The notes: generated from the sequence alone by a model not told the origin. 62,624 bases of DNA from Streptomyces hokutonensis (GCF_000376565.1 NZ_BARG01000072.1:1-62624); one strand, 5' to 3'. Counted from the stretch's first letter, positions 7,424 to 18,214 are shown. Made by a program: numbers and translations.

Positions 7424-8134
7424 ATGACCACAGCCGTCTGCACCAGCGCTTCGAACGCCGTCGCACGGGCCGCCGAACGGGCCGACGCTCGGACCACGAC
7501 ACGGCCCGGCACCCGTACCGCGGTGCGCCCCGCCGTACGTCCGGCCGCCCGTCCCGCCACCCGGCCGGCCGCGCGGGCTGCGCAGACCCAGCCGACCGCT
7601 GCCGCTACCGCCACCACCGCTGCCGGCGCCGCCCTCACGTACCCCTCGTTCTCGTCGTACATGAGGGCCAGGCAACCCGTGCTGCTGCGGACCGCGCGGT
7701 CGCTGACCGCGAACCCGTCCGACGCCGAGGACCTGCTGCAGACCGCGCTGACGAAGACGTACGTCGCCTGGGAGCGGATCGAGGACCACCGCGCGCTGGA
7801 CGGCTATGTGCGCAGGGCGCTGCTGAACACGCGCACCTCGCAGTGGCGCAAGCGCAAGGTCGACGAGTTCGCGTGCGAGGAGCTGCCCGAGCCGGAGCCG
7901 GGCTGCGGCGCCGAGGACCCGGCCGAGCAGCAGGCGTTGCACGACGCGATGTGGCGGGCGATCGCGAAGCTGCCCGACCGGCAGCGGGCGATGGTCGTCC
8001 TCAGGTATTACGAGGACCTCAGCGAGGTGCAGACCGCCGAGGTGCTCGGGGTCTCCGTGGGTACGGTGAAGTCGGCGGTGTCACGGGCGCTGGGCAAGCT
8101 GCGCGAGGACCCGGAGCTGGTCCTCGTACGGTAG
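7424..8134 (+). CDS. SigE-family ECF RNA polymerase sigma factor
   Basis: This 236-residue protein has an unusual N-terminal tail of about 75 residues made mostly of Ala, Arg, Pro and Thr, with PAVRPAARPATRPAAR-like runs. Sigma region 2 follows (ARSLTANPSDAEDLLQTAL, about 90-110) and then region 4 (LPDRQRAMVVLRYYEDLSE, TAEVLGVSVGTVKSAVSRAL, about 180-225). The absence of a domain outside regions 2 and 4 and the SYMRARQPVLLRTA opening fit the SigE subfamily of actinobacteria. No anti-sigma factor gene lies beside it. The low-complexity tail may be regulatory, or the true start may lie further in. Confidence 0.85.
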   Translation: MTTAVCTSASNAVARAAERADARTTTRPGTRTAVRPAVRPAARPATRPAARAAQTQPTAAATATTAAGAALTYPSFSSYMRARQPVLLRTARSLTANPSDAEDLLQTALTKTYVAWERIEDHRALDGYVRRALLNTRTSQWRKRKVDEFACEELPEPEPGCGAEDPAEQQALHDAMWRAIAKLPDRQRAMVVLRYYEDLSEVQTAEVLGVSVGTVKSAVSRALGKLREDPELVLVR

Positions 8135-8147
8135 GACCCGGGCAGGT

Positions 8148-8165
8148 CGGGTGATCGATCACCCG
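8148..8165. promoter_or_regulatory. 18-bp perfect palindrome
   Basis: CGGGTGATCGATCACCCG has no spacer. It lies 13 bases after the sigma factor stop and 10 bases before the operator of the acyl-CoA ligase. It may be a second operator or part of the sigma factor terminator. Confidence 0.45.
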
Positions 8166-8174
8166 CCCCTAGTG

Positions 8175-8192
8175 ACATACCGTGCGGTATGT
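8175..8192 (+). promoter_or_regulatory. Operator upstream of acyl-CoA ligase
   Basis: ACATACCG-TG-CGGTATGT has perfect 8-bp arms. This form is typical of TetR-family operators upstream of fatty acid and lipid genes in actinobacteria. It lies 58 bases before the chosen GTG start. The regulator is not in the window. Confidence 0.65.
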
Positions 8193-8250
8193 GCGCAGAA
8201 TCAGCGCAACCCTTACTACCGCGTAGGCAATGTCGCCCCGGGAGGACGCC

Positions 8251-9906
<1,656 letters not shown>

Positions 9907-9939
9907 ACCGACGGCTGGCCCGGCCGGTGACCCCACCGG

Positions 9940-10536
9940 CTACCGGCCGAGCGAGCCGACGAATTGATCCAACCGGGAGACGACCTCACCCAACACGTCC
10001 ACCGATCCCCGTGCGTCGCCCGCGAGTTCCAGCGAGTGATCGGCGCCGGGAATCTCCAGCACCTCATGTCCGCTGGAACCGGCGACCCCCGAGTCCCACA
10101 GCTTGTCGGCACCGCCGCCGACGAGAAGGGTCGGCGCCTGCGCCCGCCGAAGCCCCCGCACCACCTGGTCGATCGTCAGAACGGGCGTGAGCCAGGCCGC
10201 CGCGATGTCCCGCTCGGCCACGACCCCGCACCCGAGGGATCCCAGGGACTTCCCGACGACCAGCCGGCAGGCCCCCGCCTCGGCGTCGACGGCCCGCGTG
10301 ACTTCCGCCTCCACCCAGGCGATCCGCTCCTCCACACCGAACCGTGAGAAGTCGTCCGGTATCCGCCACCACAACTCCTGGACCGTCCAGCCGTGTTGGA
10401 GAAGCACGGCACGAGCGAAGTGCAGCAGCGGCATGGCGGGCGTGTACCCGACACCGGGCACGACGACCGCGACCCGGTCGGGCGCACCGTCGTAGCGAGT
10501 GGGGACGGCGAAGGGACCAGGCACGGGCGTAGGCAT
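9940..10536 (-). CDS. Alpha/beta hydrolase
   Basis: A 198-residue hydrolase with the triad visible: nucleophile Ser in GKSLGSLG (about residue 96), Asp in GGGADKLWD (about 148) and His in GADHSLEL (about 165). The VVVPGVGYTPAMPLL stretch near residue 25 makes the oxyanion region. The protein is short for the family and lacks a large lid. It converges on the acyl-CoA ligase with 33 bases between the two stops. The substrate is unknown. Confidence 0.75.
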   Translation of the reverse strand: MPTPVPGPFAVPTRYDGAPDRVAVVVPGVGYTPAMPLLHFARAVLLQHGWTVQELWWRIPDDFSRFGVEERIAWVEAEVTRAVDAEAGACRLVVGKSLGSLGCGVVAERDIAAAWLTPVLTIDQVVRGLRRAQAPTLLVGGGADKLWDSGVAGSSGHEVLEIPGADHSLELAGDARGSVDVLGEVVSRLDQFVGSLGR

Positions 10537-10574
10537 GCCCGCAGGCTACTTTCCCAACTCGCCCGCCCGACCGG

Positions 10575-13500
10575 CTAGTTGGTGCCGATCCGGGCCAACA
10601 GGTCCACGATCCTCGACTGGACCTCCGTGCTCGTCGACCGCTCGGCGAGGAAGAGGACGGTCTCACCGGACGCCAGCCGCGGCAGATCCGCCTGGTCGAC
10701 CGCGGCCGTGTAGACCACGAGCGGCGTGCGGTTGAGCTGCCCGTTCGCGCGCAGCCAGTCGACGATCCCGGCCCGCCGCTTGTGCACCTGGAGCAGGTCC
10801 ATGACCACCAGGTTGGGCCGCAACTGCCCCGCCAGCGTCACCGCGTCCGCGTCGCTCGCGGCCCGCGCCACCTGCATCCCGCGCCGCTCCAGCGTCGCCG
10901 TCAGCGCCAGCGCGATCTCCGCGTGCTCCTCGATCAGCAGCACCCGCGGCGGATGCTGCTCACTGTCCCGGGGCGCGAGCGCCTTCAGCAGTACGGCGGG
11001 ATCGGCGCCGTAGGCCGCCTCACGCGTCGCCTGCCCGAGCCCCGCCGTGACGAGCACGGGCACCTCGGCCGCGACCGCCGCCTGCCGCAGCGACTGGAGC
11101 GCCGTCCGCGTGATCGGCCCGGTCAGCGGGTCCACGAACAGCGCCGCAGGGAAGGCCGCGATCTGCGCGTCGACCTCCTCGCGCGAGTGCACGATGACGG
11201 GCCGGTACCCGCGGTCGCTCAGCGCCTGCGTGGTCGTCACGTCCGGCGCGGGCCAGACCAGCAGCCGGCGCGGGTTGTCGAGCGGCTCGGGGGGCAGTTC
11301 GTCGTCGAGCGGCTGCGGTCTCGGCGTGTCCGCGATCTCCACGGCCCCGCCCGGCCCGTCCAGGGGTTCGGGCCCCTCGGCCGCGTTCTCGTCCGGTGCT
11401 CCTATGGCGTACGACCGTCCGGCGCCCTCGGTGATGGGCGAGAGCCGCGACTGCCCGGCCATGGAGGGCTGGGCCTGCTCACCCTGGGGATGCGGACGCG
11501 CCGATCCGGCGGTACCGGCATCGGGCCGCGTGCCCAGCTTCCGCCGCCGCCCGCCGCCGGCCGGCGTATGCGGCGGAGGCGTCGCGGTCGGCTGCTGCAC
11601 CTGAGCCGCCTGCCGCGTGAACGGCACCCCCTGCCCCAAGGTCCGCACACTGATCGCCCGCCCCTGAGTGGAGTTGGGATCGACACCCCCGACCGAGGCC
11701 GGCACGGCAGCTTCGGCGGGCAACGGCTGCGCGACCCGGGCCTGCGGGGCGGCGGGAGCGGCAGCGGCGGGTGCCGGCGCGTTCGGATTCGGCTGTGGGT
11801 TCGGGGCTACGGCGGGGTCGGCGCCGTTCGCCGGTACGTCGGGGGTGCCGGGGGCCGGCGTAGCGCCCGGGGCCGGCTGAGCGGCGGGCAGCGCCTGCGG
11901 CGGTACGGCCGCCGCGGCCGCACCGGGATGGACCTGAGCCGCGCCGACCTGGCCGGGGATGCCGTGCGGGGAGACCGGCTGCCCCTGGGCGGGCACGGGC
12001 TGCCCGGGAACGCCCTGCGGCGGAATCGGCTGACCCGGGAGTCCCTGCCCGGGAATTCCCTGAGGAGAGACCGGCTGGCCGGGGACTCCTTGAGGCGAGA
12101 CCGGCTGACCGGGCCCGCCCTGCGGCAACGCCGCCTGTGCCGGGATGCCCTGACCGGGGGCCGCCTCCGCCGGGAGCGGCATCGGCTGCGCCCCGGTGGG
12201 CTGTCCCTGACCGGGAAGGCTCTGCGCGGGCGCGAGTTGCATGGCGCCGCCCGGCTGACCGGCCTGACCGGGCACCGGCTGACCGGCGACGGGCGGCGGC
12301 CCACCGACCTGCTGCACCACACCCTGCTGCCGCCCCGGCACCGCCTGCCCCGCCGGTGCCTGTCCCTGTCCTTGCGCCTGAGCCGGTACCCCCACGGGAG
12401 CACCCGGCCCCTGCTGAACTGCCTGCTGCCCCTGCGCCGGAACCACCGCGCCCGCCGCCTGCACCGGCACGCCCTCGGCGGGCTGCTGCGGCTGGGCCAC
12501 GGCCCGGCGCCGACGCCCGGTGGGCGCGCTCGCGGGATGCGGCTGCGGCGGAGTGTGGTCCTCGGACTGGTCGTGCGGAACGGCGTCGTGCCGTCCCTCG
12601 TCACCGGCGACCTGCACAGGCGCGACCGGAACCCCAGGCGCCTGCGCAGCCGTCTCCGGCGTCCGGTCCGCCTCGGCCGGCGGCAGCGCGAACACCGTAC
12701 GGGCGCCCGCCTCCTGCGCGGCGGCCCGCTCGGCCGCAGCCGCCAGAGCGCGCCTACGACGCCCGGTCGGCTGCCCGTCCTCGCCACCACCAGAGGCGTC
12801 GGCCGCACCCCCCGCAGGCAACGCGGCCGGCAACGCCTGCCGCTGCTCGCCACCGCCCGGCGCGGGCACACCCTGCGGCGGAACCGTCCCGCCCAGCCCC
12901 GTACCCGAAGCCGCCGTCCCGGCCGCGTGCTCCGCCGCCGTCATCACGGCACCCTCGGAAACACCCTCCGCGTCCCCGTCGGACCCGTCACCGGCGCCGC
13001 CCTCGGCGGCCCGCCCGCGCCGTCGCCCCGTACCGCTGGAAGCCCCGTCGCCGCCCGCTTCCACGGCCGCCGCAGACTCCTCGCCCGCACGCCTCCTGCG
13101 CCGCCCGGTCGGCACCGCGCCCTCACCACCGGAGCCGCCGGAACCGTCGGACCCGCCCTCCGGCACCTCGCTCTCCAGGAACGCGTCCACGGAGGACCGC
13201 CGGGCCCGCCGCCGCCCGCTGTTGCCGCCCGAGACCTGCTCGGGCAGGGCGAGTTCGGCACCGCCGGTCGCGGCCGGGACCGCGACGGCCCCCGCCCCGC
13301 CCCCGATCGGCACCTCCAGCACATACGCGCTGCCGCTCATCCCCGGCACGTCGTGCGTCTGCAGCACCCCGCCGTGCGCCCGCACGATCCCGCGCACGAT
13401 CGGCTCGTGCACCGGGTCTCCCCCGGCATACGGTCCGCGCACCTCGATCCGTACGACCTCACCGCGCTGCGCGGCCGCCACGACGACCGTGTTGTCCATG

Positions 13501-14954
13501 TAACCGCCCGCCGACGCGGGCGAGTTGCCGGTCGCGTCGACACCGGCGACGTCCGCGACGAGGTGGGCGAGCGCGGTCGCGAGCAGCGCGGGGTCGACCT
13601 CGGCCTCGATGGGCGGCGCGTGCACGGCGAACTGCACGCGCCCCGGCCCGATCAGCTCTACGGCCCCGTCGACACCGGCGGCGACCACGGCGTCCAGCAT
13701 GACCTTCGTCCGCGCGATCTCCTCGGCCCCGGTCTCCAGCCGCTGATAGCCGAGCACGTTGTCGATGAGCTGCGTGATGCGCGAGTAACCGGCCGACAGG
13801 TGATGGAGGACCTGGTTGGCCTCGGGCCACAGCTGCCCGGCGTCGTCGGCGGCCAACGCGGCCAACTCCCGGCGCAGTTCGTCGAGGGGCCCGCGCAGCG
13901 AACGCCCGAGCAGCGTGAGCAACTGCTCGTGCCGCGCGGCGAGTTCCTCGTACCGGTCCTTCTCCCGCTCCCCGAGAGCCGCGTACCGCTCCTCGTTCGC
14001 CGCGAGCTCCTCCTCGTGCTGCTCCTGGAGCTCCTCGACCTCGGTGATGTGCTTCTGGCGCAGGGCGGTCAGCTCGGAGGCGTGCTCCTCGTCGATCCGC
14101 TCCAGCTCGTCCCGGTGCTGCTTGTCGGCGGCCTCCTTCTCCTCGGCGAGCGAGTCGTAGGGCCGCCGGTCGGTGAAGGTCATCACGGCGCCGACGAGCT
14201 GGTCGCCGTCGCGCACGGGCGCGGTGGTGAGGTCGACGGAGACCCGGTCCCCGTTCTTCGCGAACAGCACCTGCCCGCGCACCCGGTGCTTGCGCCCGGA
14301 CCGCAGGGTGTCGGCGAGCGGCGACTCCGCGTACGGGAACGGCGAGCCGTCCGCGCGCGAGTGCAGCACGAGGGTGTGCAGCTCCTTGCCGCCGAGATCA
14401 CTCGCCCGGTACCCGAGGATCTGCGCGGCGGCCGGATTGACCAGCACGACCCGCCCGTCCGTGTCCGTTCCTACGACACCCTCGGCCGCGGCGCGCAGGA
14501 TCATCTCGGTCTGCCGCTGCGAACGGGCCAGCTCGGCCTCGGTGTCGACGGTCCCGGAGAGGTCGCGGACGACGAGCATCAGCAGCTCGTCGGCGGTGTA
14601 GCCGTAGCCGTCGTAGGCCTGCTGGCCGTCCTCGAGGTTGGCGCTGGTGACCTCGACCGGGAACTCGGAGCCGTCCGTCCGGCGGGCGATCATGCGGGTG
14701 GGCTTGGTCCGGCCGCGCGGGTCCATCGAGTCGGGGCGGCGCATGGAACCGGGGATGAGCCGGGAGTCGAACTCCGGCAGCAGGTCCAGCAGTCCGCGTC
14801 CGACGAGCGCGGTGCCGGGCGCCTCGAAGGCTTCCAGGGCGATGGTGTTCGCGTTGACGACGGTTCCGTTGGCGTTGACCAGCACCAACGCGTCCGGGAG
14901 CGCGTCGAGTATGGCTGCGAGGCGAGCAGCGCCTCGGGATGGCCTGCTGCTCAC
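10575..14954 (-). CDS. Large PAS/pseudo-histidine-kinase/receiver protein
   Basis: The 1459-residue protein starts at GTG 14954 behind GGGAGG. Order: two PAS domains (about 10-135 and 145-265), a charged Glu/His/Lys coiled coil (about 270-350), a DHp-like helical pair (about 350-420), a degenerate HATPase domain (about 430-560), some 580 residues of low complexity rich in Pro, Gln, Gly and Ala with PGQPVSPQG-type repeats, and two receiver-like domains (about 1195-1310 and 1325-1455). The DHp segment reads SLRGPLDELR where a kinase has SHELRTPL, so the phosphoacceptor His is missing. The ATPase lacks a normal N box. The last receiver keeps VVMD but has ERS where Lys-Pro is expected. It probably works as a scaffold or sensor, not as a kinase. 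Confidence 0.8.
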   Translation of the reverse strand: MSSRPSRGAARLAAILDALPDALVLVNANGTVVNANTIALEAFEAPGTALVGRGLLDLLPEFDSRLIPGSMRRPDSMDPRGRTKPTRMIARRTDGSEFPVEVTSANLEDGQQAYDGYGYTADELLMLVVRDLSGTVDTEAELARSQRQTEMILRAAAEGVVGTDTDGRVVLVNPAAAQILGYRASDLGGKELHTLVLHSRADGSPFPYAESPLADTLRSGRKHRVRGQVLFAKNGDRVSVDLTTAPVRDGDQLVGAVMTFTDRRPYDSLAEEKEAADKQHRDELERIDEEHASELTALRQKHITEVEELQEQHEEELAANEERYAALGEREKDRYEELAARHEQLLTLLGRSLRGPLDELRRELAALAADDAGQLWPEANQVLHHLSAGYSRITQLIDNVLGYQRLETGAEEIARTKVMLDAVVAAGVDGAVELIGPGRVQFAVHAPPIEAEVDPALLATALAHLVADVAGVDATGNSPASAGGYMDNTVVVAAAQRGEVVRIEVRGPYAGGDPVHEPIVRGIVRAHGGVLQTHDVPGMSGSAYVLEVPIGGGAGAVAVPAATGGAELALPEQVSGGNSGRRRARRSSVDAFLESEVPEGGSDGSGGSGGEGAVPTGRRRRRAGEESAAAVEAGGDGASSGTGRRRGRAAEGGAGDGSDGDAEGVSEGAVMTAAEHAAGTAASGTGLGGTVPPQGVPAPGGGEQRQALPAALPAGGAADASGGGEDGQPTGRRRRALAAAAERAAAQEAGARTVFALPPAEADRTPETAAQAPGVPVAPVQVAGDEGRHDAVPHDQSEDHTPPQPHPASAPTGRRRRAVAQPQQPAEGVPVQAAGAVVPAQGQQAVQQGPGAPVGVPAQAQGQGQAPAGQAVPGRQQGVVQQVGGPPPVAGQPVPGQAGQPGGAMQLAPAQSLPGQGQPTGAQPMPLPAEAAPGQGIPAQAALPQGGPGQPVSPQGVPGQPVSPQGIPGQGLPGQPIPPQGVPGQPVPAQGQPVSPHGIPGQVGAAQVHPGAAAAAVPPQALPAAQPAPGATPAPGTPDVPANGADPAVAPNPQPNPNAPAPAAAAPAAPQARVAQPLPAEAAVPASVGGVDPNSTQGRAISVRTLGQGVPFTRQAAQVQQPTATPPPHTPAGGGRRRKLGTRPDAGTAGSARPHPQGEQAQPSMAGQSRLSPITEGAGRSYAIGAPDENAAEGPEPLDGPGGAVEIADTPRPQPLDDELPPEPLDNPRRLLVWPAPDVTTTQALSDRGYRPVIVHSREEVDAQIAAFPAALFVDPLTGPITRTALQSLRQAAVAAEVPVLVTAGLGQATREAAYGADPAVLLKALAPRDSEQHPPRVLLIEEHAEIALALTATLERRGMQVARAASDADAVTLAGQLRPNLVVMDLLQVHKRRAGIVDWLRANGQLNRTPLVVYTAAVDQADLPRLASGETVLFLAERSTSTEVQSRIVDLLARIGTN

Positions 14955-15144
14955 GAGACGCTTCCTCCCTGTTACCGCACCTTGCCGACCGCGGAGGCCA
15001 TCTTGCCAACGGGTCCGCGACGTGTCACGCGAGGGAGTCTAAGGGCACTCCTTGTGCTCGCGGAGTGAGATGAGAGGGAGGTCGCACGGTGAAGTGACGC
15101 AGAACGTGTGACCGAACACCGACACCCCTCGATCCCCGGAGTCT

Positions 15145-15636
15145 CTAGTGGCCGGCGCCGAGGTCGGGCAGCAGCGGGACCATCCGGTTCCACCGGGAGA
15201 TCTCGCAGCCGTTGCTCCGGTCGTACGTCGTGTCGACGGGGCGTCCGGCCCATGTGCCGGTGACGTGGGCGGTGGCGGGGCCGCCGTAGATCATCGTGCA
15301 CATGCTGTCGGGCGGTACCGGGGCGAAGGGGTCCTTGCCCCAACGGGTGTTGCGGCCGACGGCCTCGCAGGCGCCGGTCACGTCCGGGTGGGTGCCGCCG
15401 CCGGGGTGGCAGTACAGGTCGCGCGTGCCGTCGGCGGAGCCTGCGTGCCGGACGGTGACGGTGAGATGGTCGCCGCCGGACAGGTCCTCGTCATTGCCGG
15501 GCGGTGGGGCGAGGGTGCGGGCGGTCGCGGGGGACGCGGTGGCGGGCGTCGCGGCCAGTGCGCCGACGGTGGCGGCGGACGCGGCGGCGATCACGAGGAG
15601 ACGGTTGACCTGCAACATGACCTGACTAACGCCCAC
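15145..15636 (-). CDS. SSI-family subtilisin inhibitor-like secreted protein
   Basis: A 163-residue precursor with a Sec signal peptide (hydrophobic LLVIAAASAATVGALAATPA, likely cut near residue 34). The mature part has the Streptomyces subtilisin inhibitor pattern: four Cys (in LYCHPGG, GACEAV, SMCTM and NGCEIS), the reactive-site loop CTMIYGG where SSI has CPMVYDP, and the closing PV-TYDR-N-CE segment. By alignment the P1 residue is Met, which suits subtilisin-like targets. The frame opens at GTG 15636; ATG 15618 is an alternative start. No protease gene adjoins. Confidence 0.88.
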   Translation of the reverse strand: MGVSQVMLQVNRLLVIAAASAATVGALAATPATASPATARTLAPPPGNDEDLSGGDHLTVTVRHAGSADGTRDLYCHPGGGTHPDVTGACEAVGRNTRWGKDPFAPVPPDSMCTMIYGGPATAHVTGTWAGRPVDTTYDRSNGCEISRWNRMVPLLPDLGAGH

Positions 15637-15787
15637 CGCCCCCGGACGTTGCGGACACGGCGGCCGGCATCAACGGCTTTGCCCTGCGGCCCGCCTGCCT
15701 AGTACCGTGGACCGCGATTGGTGGCACCCCGCTCGTCTGTGTCATCATCTGCACGCACCACTCGCGCTCGCGCGGGAGGTCATTGCT

Positions 15788-15878
15788 GGAGGCGTCGCCT
15801 AGTCCGGTCTATGGCGCCGCACTGCTAATGCGGTTTGGGCCTTAAAGCCCATCGAGGGTTCAAATCCCTCCGCCTCCG
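15788..15878 (+). tRNA. tRNA-Ser(GCU)
   Basis: A complete 91-nt class II tRNA. Acceptor GGAGGCG pairs with CGCCTCC, the anticodon stem CCGCA/TGCGG encloses CTGCTAA with anticodon GCT (15824-15826), the variable arm GGGC-CTTAAA-GCCC is paired, and the T arm is GAGGG/CCCTC. The 3' half from 15820 is repeated at 43408-43467, so this gene is the integration site of the element. Its 3' half was probably supplied by the element. Confidence 0.95.
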
Positions 15879-15879
15879 C
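15820..15879 (+). repeat. attL core (tRNA-Ser 3' half)
   Basis: The first 20 bases (15820-15839) and the last 32 bases (15848-15879) are identical to 43408-43427 and 43436-43467. The 8 bases between differ in four places, all inside the variable arm. Crossover probably falls in the first identity block, which covers the anticodon loop. Confidence 0.9.
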
Positions 15880-15887
15880 CCCATGAC

Positions 15888-15921
15888 CAGGGAGTTCGGC
15901 TGATTTCGGCTGGACTCCCTG
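15888..15921 (-). terminator. Possible terminator of integrase
   Basis: CAGGGAGT and ACTCCCTG form an 8-bp stem with an 18-base loop just beyond the integrase stop. There is no T tract. Confidence 0.35.
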
Positions 15922-15941
15922 AGTCGCGTTCAGAGCCACTT

Positions 15942-17453
15942 TCAACCCCCAGATGGCACGGTGATGGCACCAACCGCCGAAAGGCGATTCTGGCGCGGAA
16001 TGAAGGCCGCGATCCGGCGCGTGGCGTCCGCCGCCATCTCCTCCGCGACCACCGCGTACACGTCCTTCGTGAAGGCCACCGACGCGTGGCCGAGCACCTC
16101 GCTGACGAACTTGTCGTCGACGCCGGCCGCGAGCAGCATGGTGGCCGCGCCGTGCCGGAGATCATGGAAGCGGATCGGCGGCAGCGGCATCCGCAGGGCG
16201 ACCTCGACGGCGGCCTCGGTCGTCCGGTACTTCCGCGCGATCCGCTCCGTCGACCAGCCCTCCGCGGCCCTCGCGCGGATGTTGGCGTGCCGCGCGATCA
16301 AGATGCTGAAGCGGCTGGAGAGGTACTCCGGCTTCAGCTCCTTGCCGTCCTCGTAGCAGTAGACCCGCCCCGAGTCCTCGTACAGCTCACCCCACCGAAG
16401 CCGCTCCTCCAGCTTCCGCTTGTGCCACGCCCGGTGGACGCGCACCGTCTCGGGGTCGAGGGGCACCTGCCGCCACCCGGCCTCGCTCTTGGTGTCGTCC
16501 AGCTCGTCGTCCGACTGCGACTGAAGGATGTGCAGCCGGGCTCGGTCGAGGCTGAGGTGCTGCTCCTCGGCGGCGACCAGCTCACCGCGGCGAGGACCGT
16601 AGTACGAGGTGAGGTGCAGCGCCGGGTACAGCCGTTCCTCGGCGGCATCCGCGAAGTCGAGGAAGTTCCCGGTCTGCGCGGCCGTCCAGACCATGACCTT
16701 CGCCGGGACGGCCCCGGTCTTCTGCCACTGTTCGACGCGTTCGTCCGTCCACAGCAGGGGCTTGATGCGGCCTTTCTTCTTCTTGCCGCCCTTCGACCGC
16801 CACACCCCGTCAGCCGGGTTGTCCATCCGGATCTTCGACAGCTTCACCGCGTCGCTCAGGGCGCCGTGCAGGACGGCGTGCACGCGCCGGATGCGGGACT
16901 CGGAGATCGGCCGCGTATGCAGCCGCTTGCCGTCCCGGACGGCCCGCACCTCCTTCAGCCGGCGCAGCATCTCCGAGCGGTCGCCCTGCTCCTCGGGACG
17001 GTTGATCTTCCGCATCGCGGCGTACAGCTCACGGAAGTGCTCGTCGGTGAGGTCGACGACCTTGATGTGCCCGAGCCCCGGCTTCCCGTACAGGTCGATC
17101 GCCTCGCGCTCGGCCGCAAGCGTCGACTTCGCCAGGCCCTCACCGGTCTCCGACTCGGACAGCCGCCAGGTGTAGCGGCGTTCGAGGTAGGCGCCGAGCG
17201 TGGTGTTCCGCTCGTCGTGCGCCTTCGGGCTGGCCGCGGTGCCGAGCGCCTTCGCCAGCTGCTTCTTGCACTCCGTCTCGGTGTCGAAGGGGCCGATACG
17301 CGGCTGCCGGCGCTTACCCTCACCGGACTTCGGCGCTTCGTACCGGGCGTACCAGCCGCCGTGTCCCTTCTTGCTGAGGCTCGGACACTTCTTGCCGAGG
17401 AGCCGCTTCGTCTCCGGGTCCCGGCACGAACAGGACTTGTACGGCTTCATCAA
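15942..17453 (-). CDS. int: Tyrosine site-specific integrase
   Basis: The 503-residue recombinase has an N-terminal AP2/arm-binding-like region (GGWYARYEAPKSGEGKRR, about 30-55), a core-binding SAM-like domain (about 75-235) and a catalytic domain. Active-site residues visible are Arg in YYGPRRGEL (about 280), HxxR in FHDLRHGAA (about 420), the second His in LGHAS (about 445) and Tyr in KDVYAVV (about 455). It lies directly beside the tRNA-Ser, as integrases of tRNA-targeting elements do. Its 3' end contains the left pair of GATGGCAC sites. Its start overlaps the stop of the XRE gene by 4 bases. Confidence 0.94.
   Translation of the reverse strand: MMKPYKSCSCRDPETKRLLGKKCPSLSKKGHGGWYARYEAPKSGEGKRRQPRIGPFDTETECKKQLAKALGTAASPKAHDERNTTLGAYLERRYTWRLSESETGEGLAKSTLAAEREAIDLYGKPGLGHIKVVDLTDEHFRELYAAMRKINRPEEQGDRSEMLRRLKEVRAVRDGKRLHTRPISESRIRRVHAVLHGALSDAVKLSKIRMDNPADGVWRSKGGKKKKGRIKPLLWTDERVEQWQKTGAVPAKVMVWTAAQTGNFLDFADAAEERLYPALHLTSYYGPRRGELVAAEEQHLSLDRARLHILQSQSDDELDDTKSEAGWRQVPLDPETVRVHRAWHKRKLEERLRWGELYEDSGRVYCYEDGKELKPEYLSSRFSILIARHANIRARAAEGWSTERIARKYRTTEAAVEVALRMPLPPIRFHDLRHGAATMLLAAGVDDKFVSEVLGHASVAFTKDVYAVVAEEMAADATRRIAAFIPRQNRLSAVGAITVPSGG
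15952..15970 (+). promoter_or_regulatory. Left paired GATGGCAC arm sites
   Basis: Two direct GATGGCAC copies start 11 bases apart (15952 and 15963). The same pair with the same spacing and orientation occurs at 43272 and 43283 inside the other end. They are likely integrase arm-binding sites. Confidence 0.6.
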
Positions 17454-18214
17454 TTCCCCCCTGGTCGGTCCTTCGGCGCGCTGCTGCCGATGTCTGTCCG
17501 GGTGAGTCGCTCGCGGAGCATTTTCAGCTCGATGCCGAGTTGGTCGTAGCGGTGCCGTGCTGTTTGTGCCAGGACAGCTAGGTCTGCCTGATCTGCACTA
17601 GGCGTGGAAGCCACCAAGTCCCCAAGCAGCTCCATAAGTTGCGAGGCCAGATACACGGCCTGGTGCTCCGTGACGCGCCGATGCGCGGGCGGCCGTGCGA
17701 GGGCCCTGTACGCCGTCTGCTGAGCCGCGAACTCCTGCTCCCGCTCGTACGCCTCTGTGGGGATCGCCGGGTCACCGTCAACGCTGTTGGCGGTGGGGTG
17801 CGCGTCCCAATCCATCGCCGTCTGATGGCCCTCAGCCCATCGCCAGGCCGTACGGCTTGTCACCTCGTGCTCCCTGGTGAGCTGCACAAGGTCGTCGCCG
17901 TACGTGGGGGGAAGCAGGAGAGTGGTCGGCGAGACGTTGAACGCGTCGGCGAGAGCTACAAGGTCGTCGGCGTCGACACGGCGCTGCCCCTTCTCGATGC
18001 GAGTGATCCCCGTGGCTGGAATTGGGTTCCCCAGTTCTTCCAGTCTCGAAGCCAGGCGTGTGGTCGACAGGCCGCGCTCCTGCCGCAGGCGTACGAGGTT
18101 TGCGGCCACGTAGCGGCTGATCGGCCCCCAGCCAGGAGAGTCAGAAGATCTAGAGGCAGTATTCGCTGTCACTTTCGCAGCGTCCCATGCGGCTCCTTGC
18201 ACAGTCAACGCCAT
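17450..18214 (-). CDS. XRE-family HTH regulator
   Basis: A 254-residue protein from ATG 18214; a TTG at 18229 would add five residues. The HTH domain covers about residues 35-90 (NLVRLRQERGLSTTRLASRLEEL, ITRIEKGQRRVDADDLVALA). A second region of about 160 residues is rich in helices. It is divergent from the excisionase-like gene and its 5' end covers that gene's promoter (18197-18225), so repression of the excision and replication genes is a natural role. It overlaps the integrase start by 4 bases and is presumably cotranscribed with it. Confidence 0.85.
   Translation of the reverse strand: MALTVQGAAWDAAKVTANTASRSSDSPGWGPISRYVAANLVRLRQERGLSTTRLASRLEELGNPIPATGITRIEKGQRRVDADDLVALADAFNVSPTTLLLPPTYGDDLVQLTREHEVTSRTAWRWAEGHQTAMDWDAHPTANSVDGDPAIPTEAYEREQEFAAQQTAYRALARPPAHRRVTEHQAVYLASQLMELLGDLVASTPSADQADLAVLAQTARHRYDQLGIELKMLRERLTRTDIGSSAPKDRPGGN

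Noticed and set aside
10782..15068. Very long open frame antisense to the large PAS/receiver protein
   Set aside because: It is a high-GC shadow: Arg/Gly/Leu-rich with no domain, while the minus-strand frame encodes recognisable PAS and receiver domains.
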